Positions 1-7,022 are shown, numbered from the stretch's first letter. The stretch: DNA of 18,345 nucleotides from JBEKDJ01 sp050014415 (GCA_050014415.1 JBEKDJ010000063.1:1-18345), one strand, 5' to 3'. The notes: generated by a model from the letters alone, not told the origin. A program made the numbers and translations.

Positions 1-19
1 GAATTTGAAACTTAGTCAT
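1..19 (-). CDS. start of a possible next cassette gene (partial, runs off the window)
   Basis: An ATG at 19-17 on the minus strand opens a frame reading MTKFQI that stays open to the window edge. A purine-rich AAAAAGG lies about 3 bases upstream of it. It sits less than 30 bases past the attC-like site at 46-119 and has the same orientation as the gene before it, as expected for the next gene of an integron cassette array. Only six codons are visible, so no function can be assigned and the frame could be chance. Confidence 0.3.
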
Positions 20-45
20 TTGCCTTTTTCACCGCTGCCATTGTC

Positions 46-119
46 GCTTAACGTGTGCGGCACAGACTAAGTCTCGGTCTGGCAAGGTTTTGAGTCTTCC
101 GTTTGCGCCGGTGTTATAC
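46..119 (-). other. attC-like integron recombination site
   Basis: Read on the minus strand, a 74-base element starts with GTATAAC (119-113, the R'' position, overlapping the TAA stop of the gene at 114-725) and ends with GTTAAGC (52-46), a perfect match to the R' consensus GTTRRRY. The two ends are imperfect inverted repeats of each other. Inside, GGCGCA (109-104) pairs with the region of TGTGCC near 62-57, allowing a G-T pair. The pairing then continues discontinuously with unpaired bases towards a central loop, the usual look of a folded attC. The position directly on the stop codon of a small gene also fits a gene cassette. No second attC could be found at the other end of that gene, so the call stays tentative. 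Confidence 0.55.
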
Positions 120-725
120 GGCGGGACGCGCATTTCTTAACCCAACATGGTTCCTAATTGTGGCTTCAAACTGGGCATGGTTTACGATGACTAAATTTGA
201 AGTGTCAAAAGTGGTCTTACCGACGTTTCTTAAATATTCAAAATATCTATAAAGGTTAAGGAATGCCTTAAACATTTTGGGAGTATATCCAACGGCTACA
301 CCAATTCTGCCGAGAACCGAACAATTTATAGCACCACCCATAAGATGCTTTCGAGACACCTTGTTTTCAATTTCAACTGCCAAAAAGCATCTGGAATTGC
401 GATTAGTTCGTTCGATTTGCCTCATCTTTTGAAGAATCAAACGATCCCTTGTCTCATTAGGGAAATTATTATTCAACAATCCCAAATTGCAAAGATGGAG
501 ATCAACCAGGCTAGTTAGCAGACCAGAAGATCCTATAAAAAGGTCATCATACAGCTGTTCAAGGTTTGTGCCATCAACAACAGAGAAAGGGCCAACGGCG
601 ATATCAATCCGTGGTGAATATATTCTTCCATCAAATTCTGACTTCCACTCTGTTTTAACAGACCCTGGAGGATAAATCTGTTTCAATAAGCCACCAATAA
701 TCTCTTGATATTCAGCTACAGACAT
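114..725 (-). CDS. hypothetical protein with PD-(D/E)XK nuclease-like core
   Basis: This 203-residue protein has no signal peptide or membrane segment. I do not recognise a named family. A strand-like segment with PRIDIAVG (Asp41) is followed, after a helical stretch, by a hydrophobic strand FLAVEIENK (114-122) holding Glu120-x-Lys122. A helix and another strand (GRIGVAVG, 139-146) come next. Asp, then Glu-x-Lys on a buried strand, is the arrangement of the PD-(D/E)XK nuclease fold, so DNA cleavage or a restriction-like role is possible. SRKHLMGGAINCS directly after the motif looks conserved. The stop codon lies inside an attC-like site, suggesting a mobile gene cassette. It lies 244 bases downstream of the TIR-STAND gene on the same strand. 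The ribosome site is weak (GAAGAG about 10 bases before the ATG). The fold is inferred by eye. Confidence 0.7.
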   Translation of the reverse strand: MSVAEYQEIIGGLLKQIYPPGSVKTEWKSEFDGRIYSPRIDIAVGPFSVVDGTNLEQLYDDLFIGSSGLLTSLVDLHLCNLGLLNNNFPNETRDRLILQKMRQIERTNRNSRCFLAVEIENKVSRKHLMGGAINCSVLGRIGVAVGYTPKMFKAFLNLYRYFEYLRNVGKTTFDTSNLVIVNHAQFEATIRNHVGLRNARPAV

Positions 726-902
726 AGATTATTTCTCTTCAGGGTGCGCTTTCGTATACCGTTTCGAATGCCTGAGAGGACCGGGGCCTTGGGCTGTTAA
801 CCGGAAGCACTCTGTTATCTGCCGTTGCGGGCAATCAACAAATAGAACTCTCCGGTATTTTCCTTCAAAGGTTCTTCGACCGCTGTTCCCGGGTTTTTTA
901 AA

Positions 903-969
903 TAACTTGACTACGTCCCGTCTCCCTATCCCATAACTTTACTACGTCCCCTTGGTCATCCCGTAACTT
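903..969. repeat. short direct-repeat cluster, ~30-bp period
   Basis: TAACTTGACTACGTCCC (903-919) recurs as TAACTTTACTACGTCCC (934-950, one mismatch). A third partial copy, TAACTT preceded by ATCCC, lies at 958-969 and touches the stop codon of the TIR-STAND gene. The spacing is 31 and then 30 bases. Such GGGACGTAGT-type units look like debris of a REP/IS200-type element, though this is only an impression. The rest of the gap between the two genes (726-902) shows no convincing gene, promoter or attC-like site. Confidence 0.5.
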
Positions 970-3513
970 CTATTTAAAAGTTTTTTTTGCTTGAATCCCT
1001 AATTTATTTTCTATTCTTTGTCGGTCTTTATAATTAATTGGATGTAAAGCACAATGATTAACAACAATAAACTTTATAACTCTCTCTGTTATCATAGAAA
1101 AGTCTTTTCCCTGAATTTTTGCTACAAGTTCATCAATTTGCATATTTTTATTGTACCACATTAAAATACCATGTTTCACTATGAAAGACGCCGGAGTATT
1201 AATTTCATTACATACTTTGTTAACAATTTCTGTTAATTTATCAGAACCTAAAGAGTGAATAATTTTATAGATAAAACCATATACAACAAAAAAGTTCAGA
1301 TTCCAGAAGATATTTCTTGAGATTTCCGTAAGTTTTTCTATACTTAATTTTCCCTCTTTTTCCTTAATAATTTTTTCTAATCTTTCTGACATGAAATCAA
1401 CTATATCCTTCTGGTTTTCTTTACTTTCTATAACTTTAAAGAAAGAAGACAGAATCCTTAAATGAACATTCATTGCTTCTTTAAATATATCTTCAAGTTT
1501 CGTCTTTTCTAATGACCCGGCTCGGTTTCTAATAATATATCCCATAACTTCTACTGTCCTGATAGCTCCTCTTAATTCTATTTCGAAAGAATCTTTTTTA
1601 TTTATATCATCTTTTTTTTCAACATCTCCTTGTGATTGCTCCATCTCATCTTGACTTTTTAATCTTTGCGTTCTTTCTTTTTCAGATGTTGTATCGGCAG
1701 GAGGTAAAACCGCCTTGATAATAATATCTGCTCTTTCATCAAAAAACTTAACCTCATCTTTTGTCAAAGTTGCAGGTTTATATTTATCGAAATAATTTAA
1801 AGCATTCAGTTCAATTTCATCTAAAATCTGGATATTTTTAGAGTGATGAGTCATAAATATTGCAATATAAGCGTTCTCAGTTACGTGAAGATTCTGCATT
1901 GTGTTTTCAATTATGTTCTTTATTTTACTATCCTCAATGTGCTCGGCAAGATATTTAGCAACGAAAAAGTAATAAAGGTATGGATAGCGAAACGAATAAT
2001 TATTAAAGCTATCTACCACAATTATTGGACTTAAATATTTAAGTAGTGTTTCCTGTTTTATTGGAAGGTTATATTTCTCTAAATACCCCTTCATAAATGA
2101 GGTAAAGTCATCGGGCAATAATTCATTTTTCTTTTCTATAAAGAAGTAAAAAGATATTTCTGTTAAGAAATTTATGTATATATCAACCTCATCATTTTTT
2201 ACGCCCTGTTTCCTTAAATAGAAATATATAAGAGCCTGATAGCAGTAACCTTGTGATGTAATTTCTTGATCAAGTGGCGTGTTAAATGTCTCATAGGTAA
2301 CTATGGCAGATAAAATATAAAAAGGGTATGAAGGCATAACGCCTTTACCAATGATTTTCCCCAAAGTGGACTCTATTAATTCGACGGCTTTGTCTATTTC
2401 TCTATATAAATTAATATCTATAGTTTTTTTATCTGTTAAAGATTCCCATTTTTTAATTAATTCATACCTTAATGACGGTTTTAGTTCTCTGATTTTAAGA
2501 CAATTAAATTGTCCAATAAGTTCTTCATCCTTAATATTCAAACAAAAAATATCATCAACAATTATTATACAATAAAGATAGTTGGATAAATCTCGTATAT
2601 GCTTTTCTTTATCCTTAGCAAAATGAAAATCATCTATTATCGGAACTATTCGCTCCTTATCAATTTCCTTTATATCTACCCCCTCATTTTGTTCCTGAAA
2701 TGAGCGTAATATTTTATTTTCTATTTTTCCTTTGAACTGATTTTCTTTATCGGAAACATAAACAGGAATGAAATTGCTTTTTCGAAACTCTTTAAATATC
2801 ATTTTACACAGAGTCGTTTTACCCGATAAAGTCTCACCAGCTATAACAATCTTTGGATAATATAGAAGATTATTTAATAATTCCTCTGAGCTTATTTTTT
2901 CTTTGTATTCTCTTAAATCATTATATTTATCTAACTCAGGATATACAAATATGTCATCTAAAGAAACCAGTTCTTTTTGAGCATGTGCTTTTGTTAGCAT
3001 TTCTGTATCTTGCAAGAAACTTTCAAATTGTTTTTTTATTTTTATTTGCCTAATCTTTGTATCTTTCTCAATTATTTTTTTTAATCCATTGTAAACATCA
3101 TACCAAGCTTCATCCATATTTTGGAAACTCGTGACAGGTTTTCCGTCTGTGGGCAAGGCCAACAATTTGGAAATGTCCTTATCATCTAACCATCCACATG
3201 GAGACAAAATGATTGGAATAACAGAAATTCCCTTCTTTTTTCTTAATTCCAACGCTTTCTTTTTTTCTTTCTTACAACTGTCTGAAGAAAGACAATTTGC
3301 TGAAATAAATAAACAAATAATATCTGCATCTTCTAAATTATTATCAATCTGATGTTGATAATCTTCACCTGGTAGGATTTTTCGATCATACCACTCTCCC
3401 ACTAAACCATTGTCTTTTAGTGGGGTAATATGTTTTTTAAATTGCTCAATAAAAGGGGCCTCATCTTGGTGTGAATAGCAAATAAAAAGCTTTAATTTCT
3501 TGCTCTGTTCCAT
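970..3513 (-). CDS. TIR domain-STAND NTPase protein (candidate antiphage NLR-like sensor)
   Basis: Of 847 residues, about 8-145 form a TIR domain (opening FICYSHQDEAPF; SxxCLSSDSCKKE around 71-83, with Glu83 in the place of the catalytic glutamate of NAD-cleaving TIRs). An NTPase follows: Walker A GETLSGKT (226-233) and Walker B IVPIIDD (289-295), then a winged-helix-like and helical region. A charged linker at about 615-640 leads to an all-helical C-terminal part without visible TPR or WD repeats. The layout is that of bacterial NLR-like defence proteins (TIR effector, STAND switch, C-terminal sensor). Known relatives sense phage and deplete NAD+; that role is inferred here. The start is supported by GAGGA about 6 bases before the ATG. 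The gene is strikingly AT-rich compared with its neighbours, a sign of horizontal transfer. It sits directly downstream of a recombinase remnant whose promoter may read into it. Confidence 0.9.
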   Translation of the reverse strand: MEQSKKLKLFICYSHQDEAPFIEQFKKHITPLKDNGLVGEWYDRKILPGEDYQHQIDNNLEDADIICLFISANCLSSDSCKKEKKKALELRKKKGISVIPIILSPCGWLDDKDISKLLALPTDGKPVTSFQNMDEAWYDVYNGLKKIIEKDTKIRQIKIKKQFESFLQDTEMLTKAHAQKELVSLDDIFVYPELDKYNDLREYKEKISSEELLNNLLYYPKIVIAGETLSGKTTLCKMIFKEFRKSNFIPVYVSDKENQFKGKIENKILRSFQEQNEGVDIKEIDKERIVPIIDDFHFAKDKEKHIRDLSNYLYCIIIVDDIFCLNIKDEELIGQFNCLKIRELKPSLRYELIKKWESLTDKKTIDINLYREIDKAVELIESTLGKIIGKGVMPSYPFYILSAIVTYETFNTPLDQEITSQGYCYQALIYFYLRKQGVKNDEVDIYINFLTEISFYFFIEKKNELLPDDFTSFMKGYLEKYNLPIKQETLLKYLSPIIVVDSFNNYSFRYPYLYYFFVAKYLAEHIEDSKIKNIIENTMQNLHVTENAYIAIFMTHHSKNIQILDEIELNALNYFDKYKPATLTKDEVKFFDERADIIIKAVLPPADTTSEKERTQRLKSQDEMEQSQGDVEKKDDINKKDSFEIELRGAIRTVEVMGYIIRNRAGSLEKTKLEDIFKEAMNVHLRILSSFFKVIESKENQKDIVDFMSERLEKIIKEKEGKLSIEKLTEISRNIFWNLNFFVVYGFIYKIIHSLGSDKLTEIVNKVCNEINTPASFIVKHGILMWYNKNMQIDELVAKIQGKDFSMITERVIKFIVVNHCALHPINYKDRQRIENKLGIQAKKTFK

Positions 3514-3536
3514 AGCGTCATCCTCGAATGCCTATT

Positions 3537-3551
3537 TTATCGTAACGATAA
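3537..3551. repeat. perfect hairpin between recombinase remnant and TIR-STAND gene
   Basis: TTATCG (3537-3542), loop TAA, CGATAA (3546-3551) form a perfect 6-bp stem overlapping the stop codon of the remnant ORF, 23 bases upstream of the TIR-STAND start. Read on the plus strand it is followed by GCC and a run of seven T's, so it resembles a plus-strand terminator, but no plus-strand gene ends here. It may be a boundary or regulatory structure; its function is unknown. Confidence 0.35.
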
Positions 3552-3587
3552 GCCTTTTTTTATTAAGCTTGCAGATAACTCGTTCAC

Positions 3588-3612
3588 ATCCGAACTTGTG
3601 CGAAGTTCGGAT
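3588..3612. repeat. 10-bp inverted repeat
   Basis: ATCCGAACTT (3588-3597) and AAGTTCGGAT (3603-3612) are perfect inverted copies around the loop GTGCG. A related word, CGAACTATTTCGGATA, lies about 30 bases further on (from 3638). This is a stable hairpin in the non-coding-looking tail of the recombinase remnant, upstream of the TIR-STAND gene. It could be a transposable-repeat end, a protein-binding site or a recombination site; nothing seen decides between these. Confidence 0.5.
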
Positions 3613-3727
3613 ATACTCATAAAAAATGGTGGTATAGACGAACTATTTCGGATACACCGACTCTCGCCAACCTCGTCATCCCATCCTTTCTTATACTTCG
3701 GGGGCAGTCTGGATTCTAACTTTTTCA

Positions 3728-3769
3728 CCCCCTCCCTCTCCCTCCCCCATCTATGGGGGGGGTAGGGGG
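3728..3769. repeat. GC-rich palindromic element inserted in recombinase gene
   Basis: A C-rich arm (3728-3750, ending CCCCCAT) faces a G-rich arm (3753-3769, starting ATGGGGG) across a two-base centre. It starts exactly where similarity to the recombinase N-terminus stops (codon 47/48). Composition and layout recall the palindrome between pyrF and rlmB at 6969-7016, suggesting one loose family of dispersed palindromic repeats in this genome. Confidence 0.5.
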
Positions 3770-3975
3770 CGTTTGGGAAACTCCAATTTGTTTCTGCAGA
3801 ATTCCATCTGCGGCCTTCGATGGTCTTAACTTTTGAAACAAAGACAGGGTCATAGGGGAAGGAGACGGTTATCCGACCAGATGGGTCATTTGAGATTTGA
3901 ATTCTGGCCATCAGGCAACCCTATCCTTTGTTGAGGTTAAGGGGAGAGGAAGGCCAACTGTATATTTCTATGCAC

Positions 3976-4003
3976 AAAATATCATAACCGGTGAATATGT
4001 CAA
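3976..4003 (-). promoter_or_regulatory. sigma70-type promoter for recombinase remnant / island
   Basis: On the minus strand a perfect -35 TTGACA (4003-3998), 16-base spacer and -10 TATTTT (3981-3976) precede the remnant ORF start by about 65 bases. The -35 is strong and the -10 moderate (4/6). It could drive the remnant and the downstream TIR-STAND gene. Confidence 0.5.
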
Positions 4004-4141
4004 TTCTTTTTTGTGTTTATCGCAAGGGGCTTGCTTTTCGTCTTTTTCGGAAACATAATTCTGTTTGACCCCGAGTGCTTTACATTCTTTTCAGAAAGGT
4101 GATGGAGAAGGACGCTAATATTTTGACAAAAGGAGGAAACG

Positions 4142-4717
4142 ATGAAGGTTGTGGCTATCAATGGCAGTTCCCGTAAAGATGGTAACACGGCCATTCTGTT
4201 GAATGTCGTGCTGGATGAACTGAAAAAAGAGGGAATTGAGACGGAATTGATCCAGTTAGCCGGCGAAAACCTTTCCGGCTGTATTGCTTGTAACCGATGT
4301 GCAGAAAATAAGGATCAGAGATGTGCGGTCGTGAAGGACCGCATGAATGAATATATTGCCAAGATGCGGCAAGCCCAAGGGATCCTTCTGGGCTCGCCCA
4401 CCTACGTCGGGGACATGACGACTAATATGAAAGCCCTTATTGAGCGCAGCGCGATCGTCTCACGCAGCAACGGGAATCTGTTTAAGCGAAAGGTCGGGGC
4501 AGCGGTTATTGCTGTCCGTCGTGCCGGCTCCAACCATGTGCTTAGTTCAATGAACTATTTCTTCTTGATCACTCAAATGATTATCCCTGGTTCGAGCTAT
4601 TGGAATATGGGGATTGGTCGTACCCCCGGGGAAGTAAGTAACGACGCGGAAGGCATCGAGACGATGCAAACCCTCGGACAGAATATGGCCTGGCTCCTCA
4701 AAAAAGTTTGCGGTTAA
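4142..4717 (+). CDS. NADPH-dependent FMN reductase / iron-sulfur flavoprotein-like
   Basis: A 191-residue flavodoxin-fold protein. The N-terminus MKVVAINGSSRKDGNT (1-16) is the FMN phosphate-binding loop of the NADPH-dependent FMN reductase family. Cys47, Cys50, Cys53 and Cys61 form a compact CX2CX2CX7C motif, like the [4Fe-4S] ligands of the archaeal/bacterial Isf flavoproteins. GSPTYVGDMTTNMK (84-97) is the flavin-contact loop. It probably passes electrons between a reduced carrier and small acceptors in the cytoplasm; the substrate is unknown. A textbook Shine-Dalgarno AAAGGAGG lies about 6 bases before the ATG. It is followed after 109 bases by a hydrolase on the same strand; no functional link is evident. 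The family is confident, the cluster likely, the physiological role open. Confidence 0.88.
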   Translation: MKVVAINGSSRKDGNTAILLNVVLDELKKEGIETELIQLAGENLSGCIACNRCAENKDQRCAVVKDRMNEYIAKMRQAQGILLGSPTYVGDMTTNMKALIERSAIVSRSNGNLFKRKVGAAVIAVRRAGSNHVLSSMNYFFLITQMIIPGSSYWNMGIGRTPGEVSNDAEGIETMQTLGQNMAWLLKKVCG

Positions 4718-4826
4718 AGTTTTCTGTCTTTCAAAGTAGATGCAAAAAGATCTTGATTTCAGTCTCCTCACATGGGGTGTCAGAATCCAAAGCCATAACG
4801 AGGGGAAGGATCAAATCTAGGGAAAG

Positions 4827-5615
4827 ATGCTAATCAAGGCGAACGACATTCAGATCAATTACAAACTTTCAGGTAGGAAGAATGCCCCTGTGGTCGTTTT
4901 GAGCCATTCCTTGGGCTCCAGTCTCGTGATGTGGGACCCTCAGATGGAGGCTTTAGAGCCAGATTTTCAGGTGCTTCGCTATGATACCCGTGGCCACGGG
5001 GGCAGCGAAGCGTCGGCAGGGGCTTACACCCTCGAACTTCTGTCTGATGATACCATCGGTCTACTGGACGCCTTGAGTATTGACAAGGTACACTTTGTTG
5101 GACTCTCTATGGGCGGGATGATCGGTCAGTGTCTTGCCCTGAATCATTCTGATCGTCTCGAAAGCCTCGCCTTATGTGATACTGCCGCGATCATTCCGGA
5201 GGAGGTCCAGTCAATCTGGCAGGAGCGGATCGATACAGTGCGCGGCAAAGGCGTACAGGCCCTGGTGGAGCCGACCCTTGAGCGCTGGTTCACCCCCTCT
5301 TTTCTTAGACTCGACTCGCTGAGAGTAGCCGTCATCCGGAAACAGTTCCTGGCAACACCGATGGAGGGTTACATTGGTTGTCTTGAAGCGATCCGGAGGC
5401 TTAATCTTCTCGACCGACTCTCAGAGATCAGAATGCCCACCCTGATCATTGCAGGGGAGGACGATCCTGGAGCGCCGGTAGTCGCTTGCGAGGTCATGCA
5501 CAAGCGTATATCGAACTCAAGGCTGGTAATCCTGCCATCTGCTCGACACCTCTCCAATGTGGAGCAGCCCGAAGCTTTCAACTCCGCCCTAGTAAGTTTC
5601 TTGAAGGCTCTCTGA
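4827..5615 (+). CDS. alpha/beta hydrolase, 3-oxoadipate enol-lactonase (PcaD)-like
   Basis: A 262-residue single-domain alpha/beta hydrolase of usual length. The oxyanion strand is VVVLSHSLGSS (22-32); the nucleophile elbow GLSMGG places Ser94. The acid is Asp213 in GEDDPGAP and the base His241 in SARHLSNVEQP. RYDTRGHGGS (51-60) and the cap sequence resemble 3-oxoadipate enol-lactonases, which hydrolyse the enol-lactone of the beta-ketoadipate pathway. No other genes of that pathway are in view, so the exact substrate is uncertain; BioH-like or general esterase activity is possible. The ribosome site is poor: GGGAAAG abuts the ATG and a better AGGGGAAGG lies about 17 bases upstream. The 125-base gap after it (5616-5740) separates two convergent genes and holds only a weak 5-bp hairpin (GTTTC/GAAAC near 5655-5669). 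Confidence 0.85.
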   Translation: MLIKANDIQINYKLSGRKNAPVVVLSHSLGSSLVMWDPQMEALEPDFQVLRYDTRGHGGSEASAGAYTLELLSDDTIGLLDALSIDKVHFVGLSMGGMIGQCLALNHSDRLESLALCDTAAIIPEEVQSIWQERIDTVRGKGVQALVEPTLERWFTPSFLRLDSLRVAVIRKQFLATPMEGYIGCLEAIRRLNLLDRLSEIRMPTLIIAGEDDPGAPVVACEVMHKRISNSRLVILPSARHLSNVEQPEAFNSALVSFLKAL

Positions 5616-5740
5616 TTACCCACCCCTGTCGTTACACGAGTTAAAAATTCGGGGTTTCAAGACGAAACACACTGAACTGACCACTTAGGACTACTAGACC
5701 ATATAGTAAGTCTGCATTCCGAAATCCGCATTCTACTTTT

Positions 5741-6211
5741 CTATGCACCCAGCGTGGCTTTCTGGCGCAGGGGTTTTAATAAAAAGTCCAAAGCATCGAG
5801 AATGTTCGAGACCACCACGTCCGCCTTCTGGATCGTTTCCGAGGAGGTTCCTTCTTTGCTGATCACACAGATGCCCAAGACAGCTTCTTTGATCATTGGC
5901 GCGTCATCGATCCCATTTCCGATGGCAACCGTACGGCTTGCACCCAGTTGCAGCAATAGATTCAGCTTCCCATTGGAGGCATCTTCTGCTGCGAAATGAA
6001 TTATCTCTGCTCTGACTTTTCTCAGGACCTCTGTGACCAGTTCTTTTTCTTCTTTGGTCAGGATATAAATCTTGGTGCGTTTCGAGAGAAGGTTGATCTT
6101 GTCCTTTGCTTTGGGATGTACCCTCCGATCTGAGGCAAGGGTGCCTTCAAAGTCCAGTAGGATGAACTCGATCTCCAAAGGTTCTTGTCCAGATCTCTGG
6201 ATGGCAATCAT
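5741..6211 (-). CDS. HAD-family soluble P-type-ATPase-like phosphatase
   Basis: A 156-residue cytoplasmic HAD protein without cap domain. It matches the pattern of the 'soluble P-type ATPase' group (COG4087 type): LLDFEGTLASDRR (18-30) is motif I with nucleophile Asp20, YILTKEE holds motif II Thr, GNGIDDAPMIKEA is motif IV, and it ends in NILDALDFLLKPLRQKATL. The second acid of the usual DxD is Glu22; relatives often carry DxN here, so phosphatase chemistry in this subgroup may be altered. The ATG overlaps the stop of rlmB by four bases (ATGA), so the two are translationally coupled at the end of the pyrF-rlmB operon. The substrate is unknown. Confidence 0.85.
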   Translation of the reverse strand: MIAIQRSGQEPLEIEFILLDFEGTLASDRRVHPKAKDKINLLSKRTKIYILTKEEKELVTEVLRKVRAEIIHFAAEDASNGKLNLLLQLGASRTVAIGNGIDDAPMIKEAVLGICVISKEGTSSETIQKADVVVSNILDALDFLLKPLRQKATLGA

Positions 6212-6966
6212 TCATCTTTCCCTTCTCTGATAAGGTCACGTTGTCGCATTACCTCGTAAAGGACCATTCCACCAGATACGGAAGCATTGAAGGACGAAAG
6301 AGGCCCTCTCATTGGGATTGAAAAGAGCCGATCACACTTTTTCTTGACCAAGGGTCTGATGCCTTTCCCCTCCGCTCCAATGACGATGGCTAAGTCGATG
6401 TCGAGATCGAGGTGGTAGATGAGATCCCTTGCTTCCCCGGATGCCCCATAGACCCAGATCCCTTCCTTTTTCAAGGCATCAATCGTCGAAGCAATGTTGA
6501 CCACCCTGGCAATGGGCAGATGAGCAACCGCTCCTGCAGAGGCCTTAGTCACTGTTGGAGTGATTCCGACAGTTCTGTCTTTGGGGATGATGAGTCCTTG
6601 TACCCCGCATCCCAGTGCCGTGCGGATGAGGGCTCCGAGATTCTGCGGGTCCTGGATGCCGTCCAGGATGAGGAGAAGGGCTCTCTTCCCCTCTCTTTTC
6701 GAATTGAGAAGGATCTCTCCAATGTCGACATAAGGGATTTCTTTGAGAATACCCAGAACGTTCTGGTGAAGACCTCCCAGAGCCATTTTTTCAACGGTTT
6801 CCCTGGTCGTAAAGAGAACAGGGACCTGTCTTTGTCTGGCCAAATCGACGACCGATTGGATAGGATGATGAGGCTTCTGAGCGGCGATCAAGATCTTCTG
6901 AAATTCCAGGTGAGAAGATCTTAAAGCTTCTTCGACAGGGTGAATTCCATAGATAATCTGAGTCAT
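6208..6966 (-). CDS. rlmB: 23S rRNA (guanosine-2251-2'-O)-methyltransferase-type SpoU enzyme
   Basis: A 252-residue SPOUT-fold methyltransferase. The N-terminal part IIYGIHPVEEALRS (4-17) begins the L30e-like RNA-binding domain typical of RlmB. The three SpoU motifs follow: NLGALIRTA (109-117, with the conserved Arg115), IGAEGKGIRPLV (196-207) and IPMRGPLSSFNASVSGG (217-233), which form the trefoil knot binding S-adenosylmethionine. RlmB methylates the 2'-O of G2251 in the peptidyl-transferase P-loop of 23S rRNA. The length and N-terminal domain favour RlmB over the shorter tRNA enzymes TrmH and TrmL. It follows pyrF by 56 bases that contain a palindrome and overlaps the HAD gene by four bases. 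Confidence 0.9.
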   Translation of the reverse strand: MTQIIYGIHPVEEALRSSHLEFQKILIAAQKPHHPIQSVVDLARQRQVPVLFTTRETVEKMALGGLHQNVLGILKEIPYVDIGEILLNSKREGKRALLLILDGIQDPQNLGALIRTALGCGVQGLIIPKDRTVGITPTVTKASAGAVAHLPIARVVNIASTIDALKKEGIWVYGASGEARDLIYHLDLDIDLAIVIGAEGKGIRPLVKKKCDRLFSIPMRGPLSSFNASVSGGMVLYEVMRQRDLIREGKDE

Positions 6967-6968
6967 TT

Positions 6969-7016
6969 CCCCTCACTCTCCCCTCTCACCATCGGGGAGA
7001 GGGATGGGGTGAGGGG
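6969..7016. repeat. dispersed palindromic repeat between pyrF and rlmB
   Basis: CCCCTCAC (6969-6976) and GTGAGGGG (7009-7016) form the outer arms. TCTCCCC (6977-6983) and GGGGAGA (6994-7000) form the inner arms, with an unpaired GGGATGGG on one side. This is a widespread kind of CCCTCxCCC/GGGxGAGGG intergenic palindrome. It sits inside the operon and could modulate read-through or mRNA stability. Confidence 0.6.
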
Positions 7017-7022
7017 GTTGAA

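Larger units (their letters stand above)
3537..3911 (-). pseudogene. tyrosine recombinase N-terminal remnant
   Basis: The first 47 codons resemble the HARP-like N-terminal module found in front of many XerC/D-like integrases of deltaproteobacterial type: a strand VSFPYDPVFVSKVKTI, then GRRWNSAETNWSFPN. In those proteins a core-binding domain and the catalytic R-H-R-Y domain follow. Here the frame passes directly after Asn47 into a GC-rich palindrome and then low-information sequence, ending at 124 residues. No catalytic residues remain, so this cannot be an active recombinase. The frame staying open through the insert is probably chance. It has its own promoter (3976-4003) and may now serve only to bring transcription to the TIR-STAND gene 23 bases downstream. 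The family assignment is from memory of the N-terminal pattern. Confidence 0.6.

Noticed and set aside
726..940. A stop-free minus-strand frame of about 70 codons (ending TAA just before the gene at 114-725), and a search for a second attC there
   Set aside because: The frame has no ATG, GTG or TTG start and no recognisable motif. AGATAAC and GGTATAC words exist, but no GTTRRRY end with matching internal symmetry was found.
3537..4003. Reading the recombinase remnant as an integron integrase for the attC-like site
   Set aside because: Only the N-terminal module remains. It looks like XerC/D-type integrases with a HARP-like extension, and the residues needed to recognise IntI are missing. The link with the attC-like site is only positional.
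4000..4194. Minus-strand 64-codon frame across the start of the flavoprotein gene
   Set aside because: It overlaps the strong ribosome site and FMN-binding N-terminus of the plus-strand gene and shows no protein-like features.
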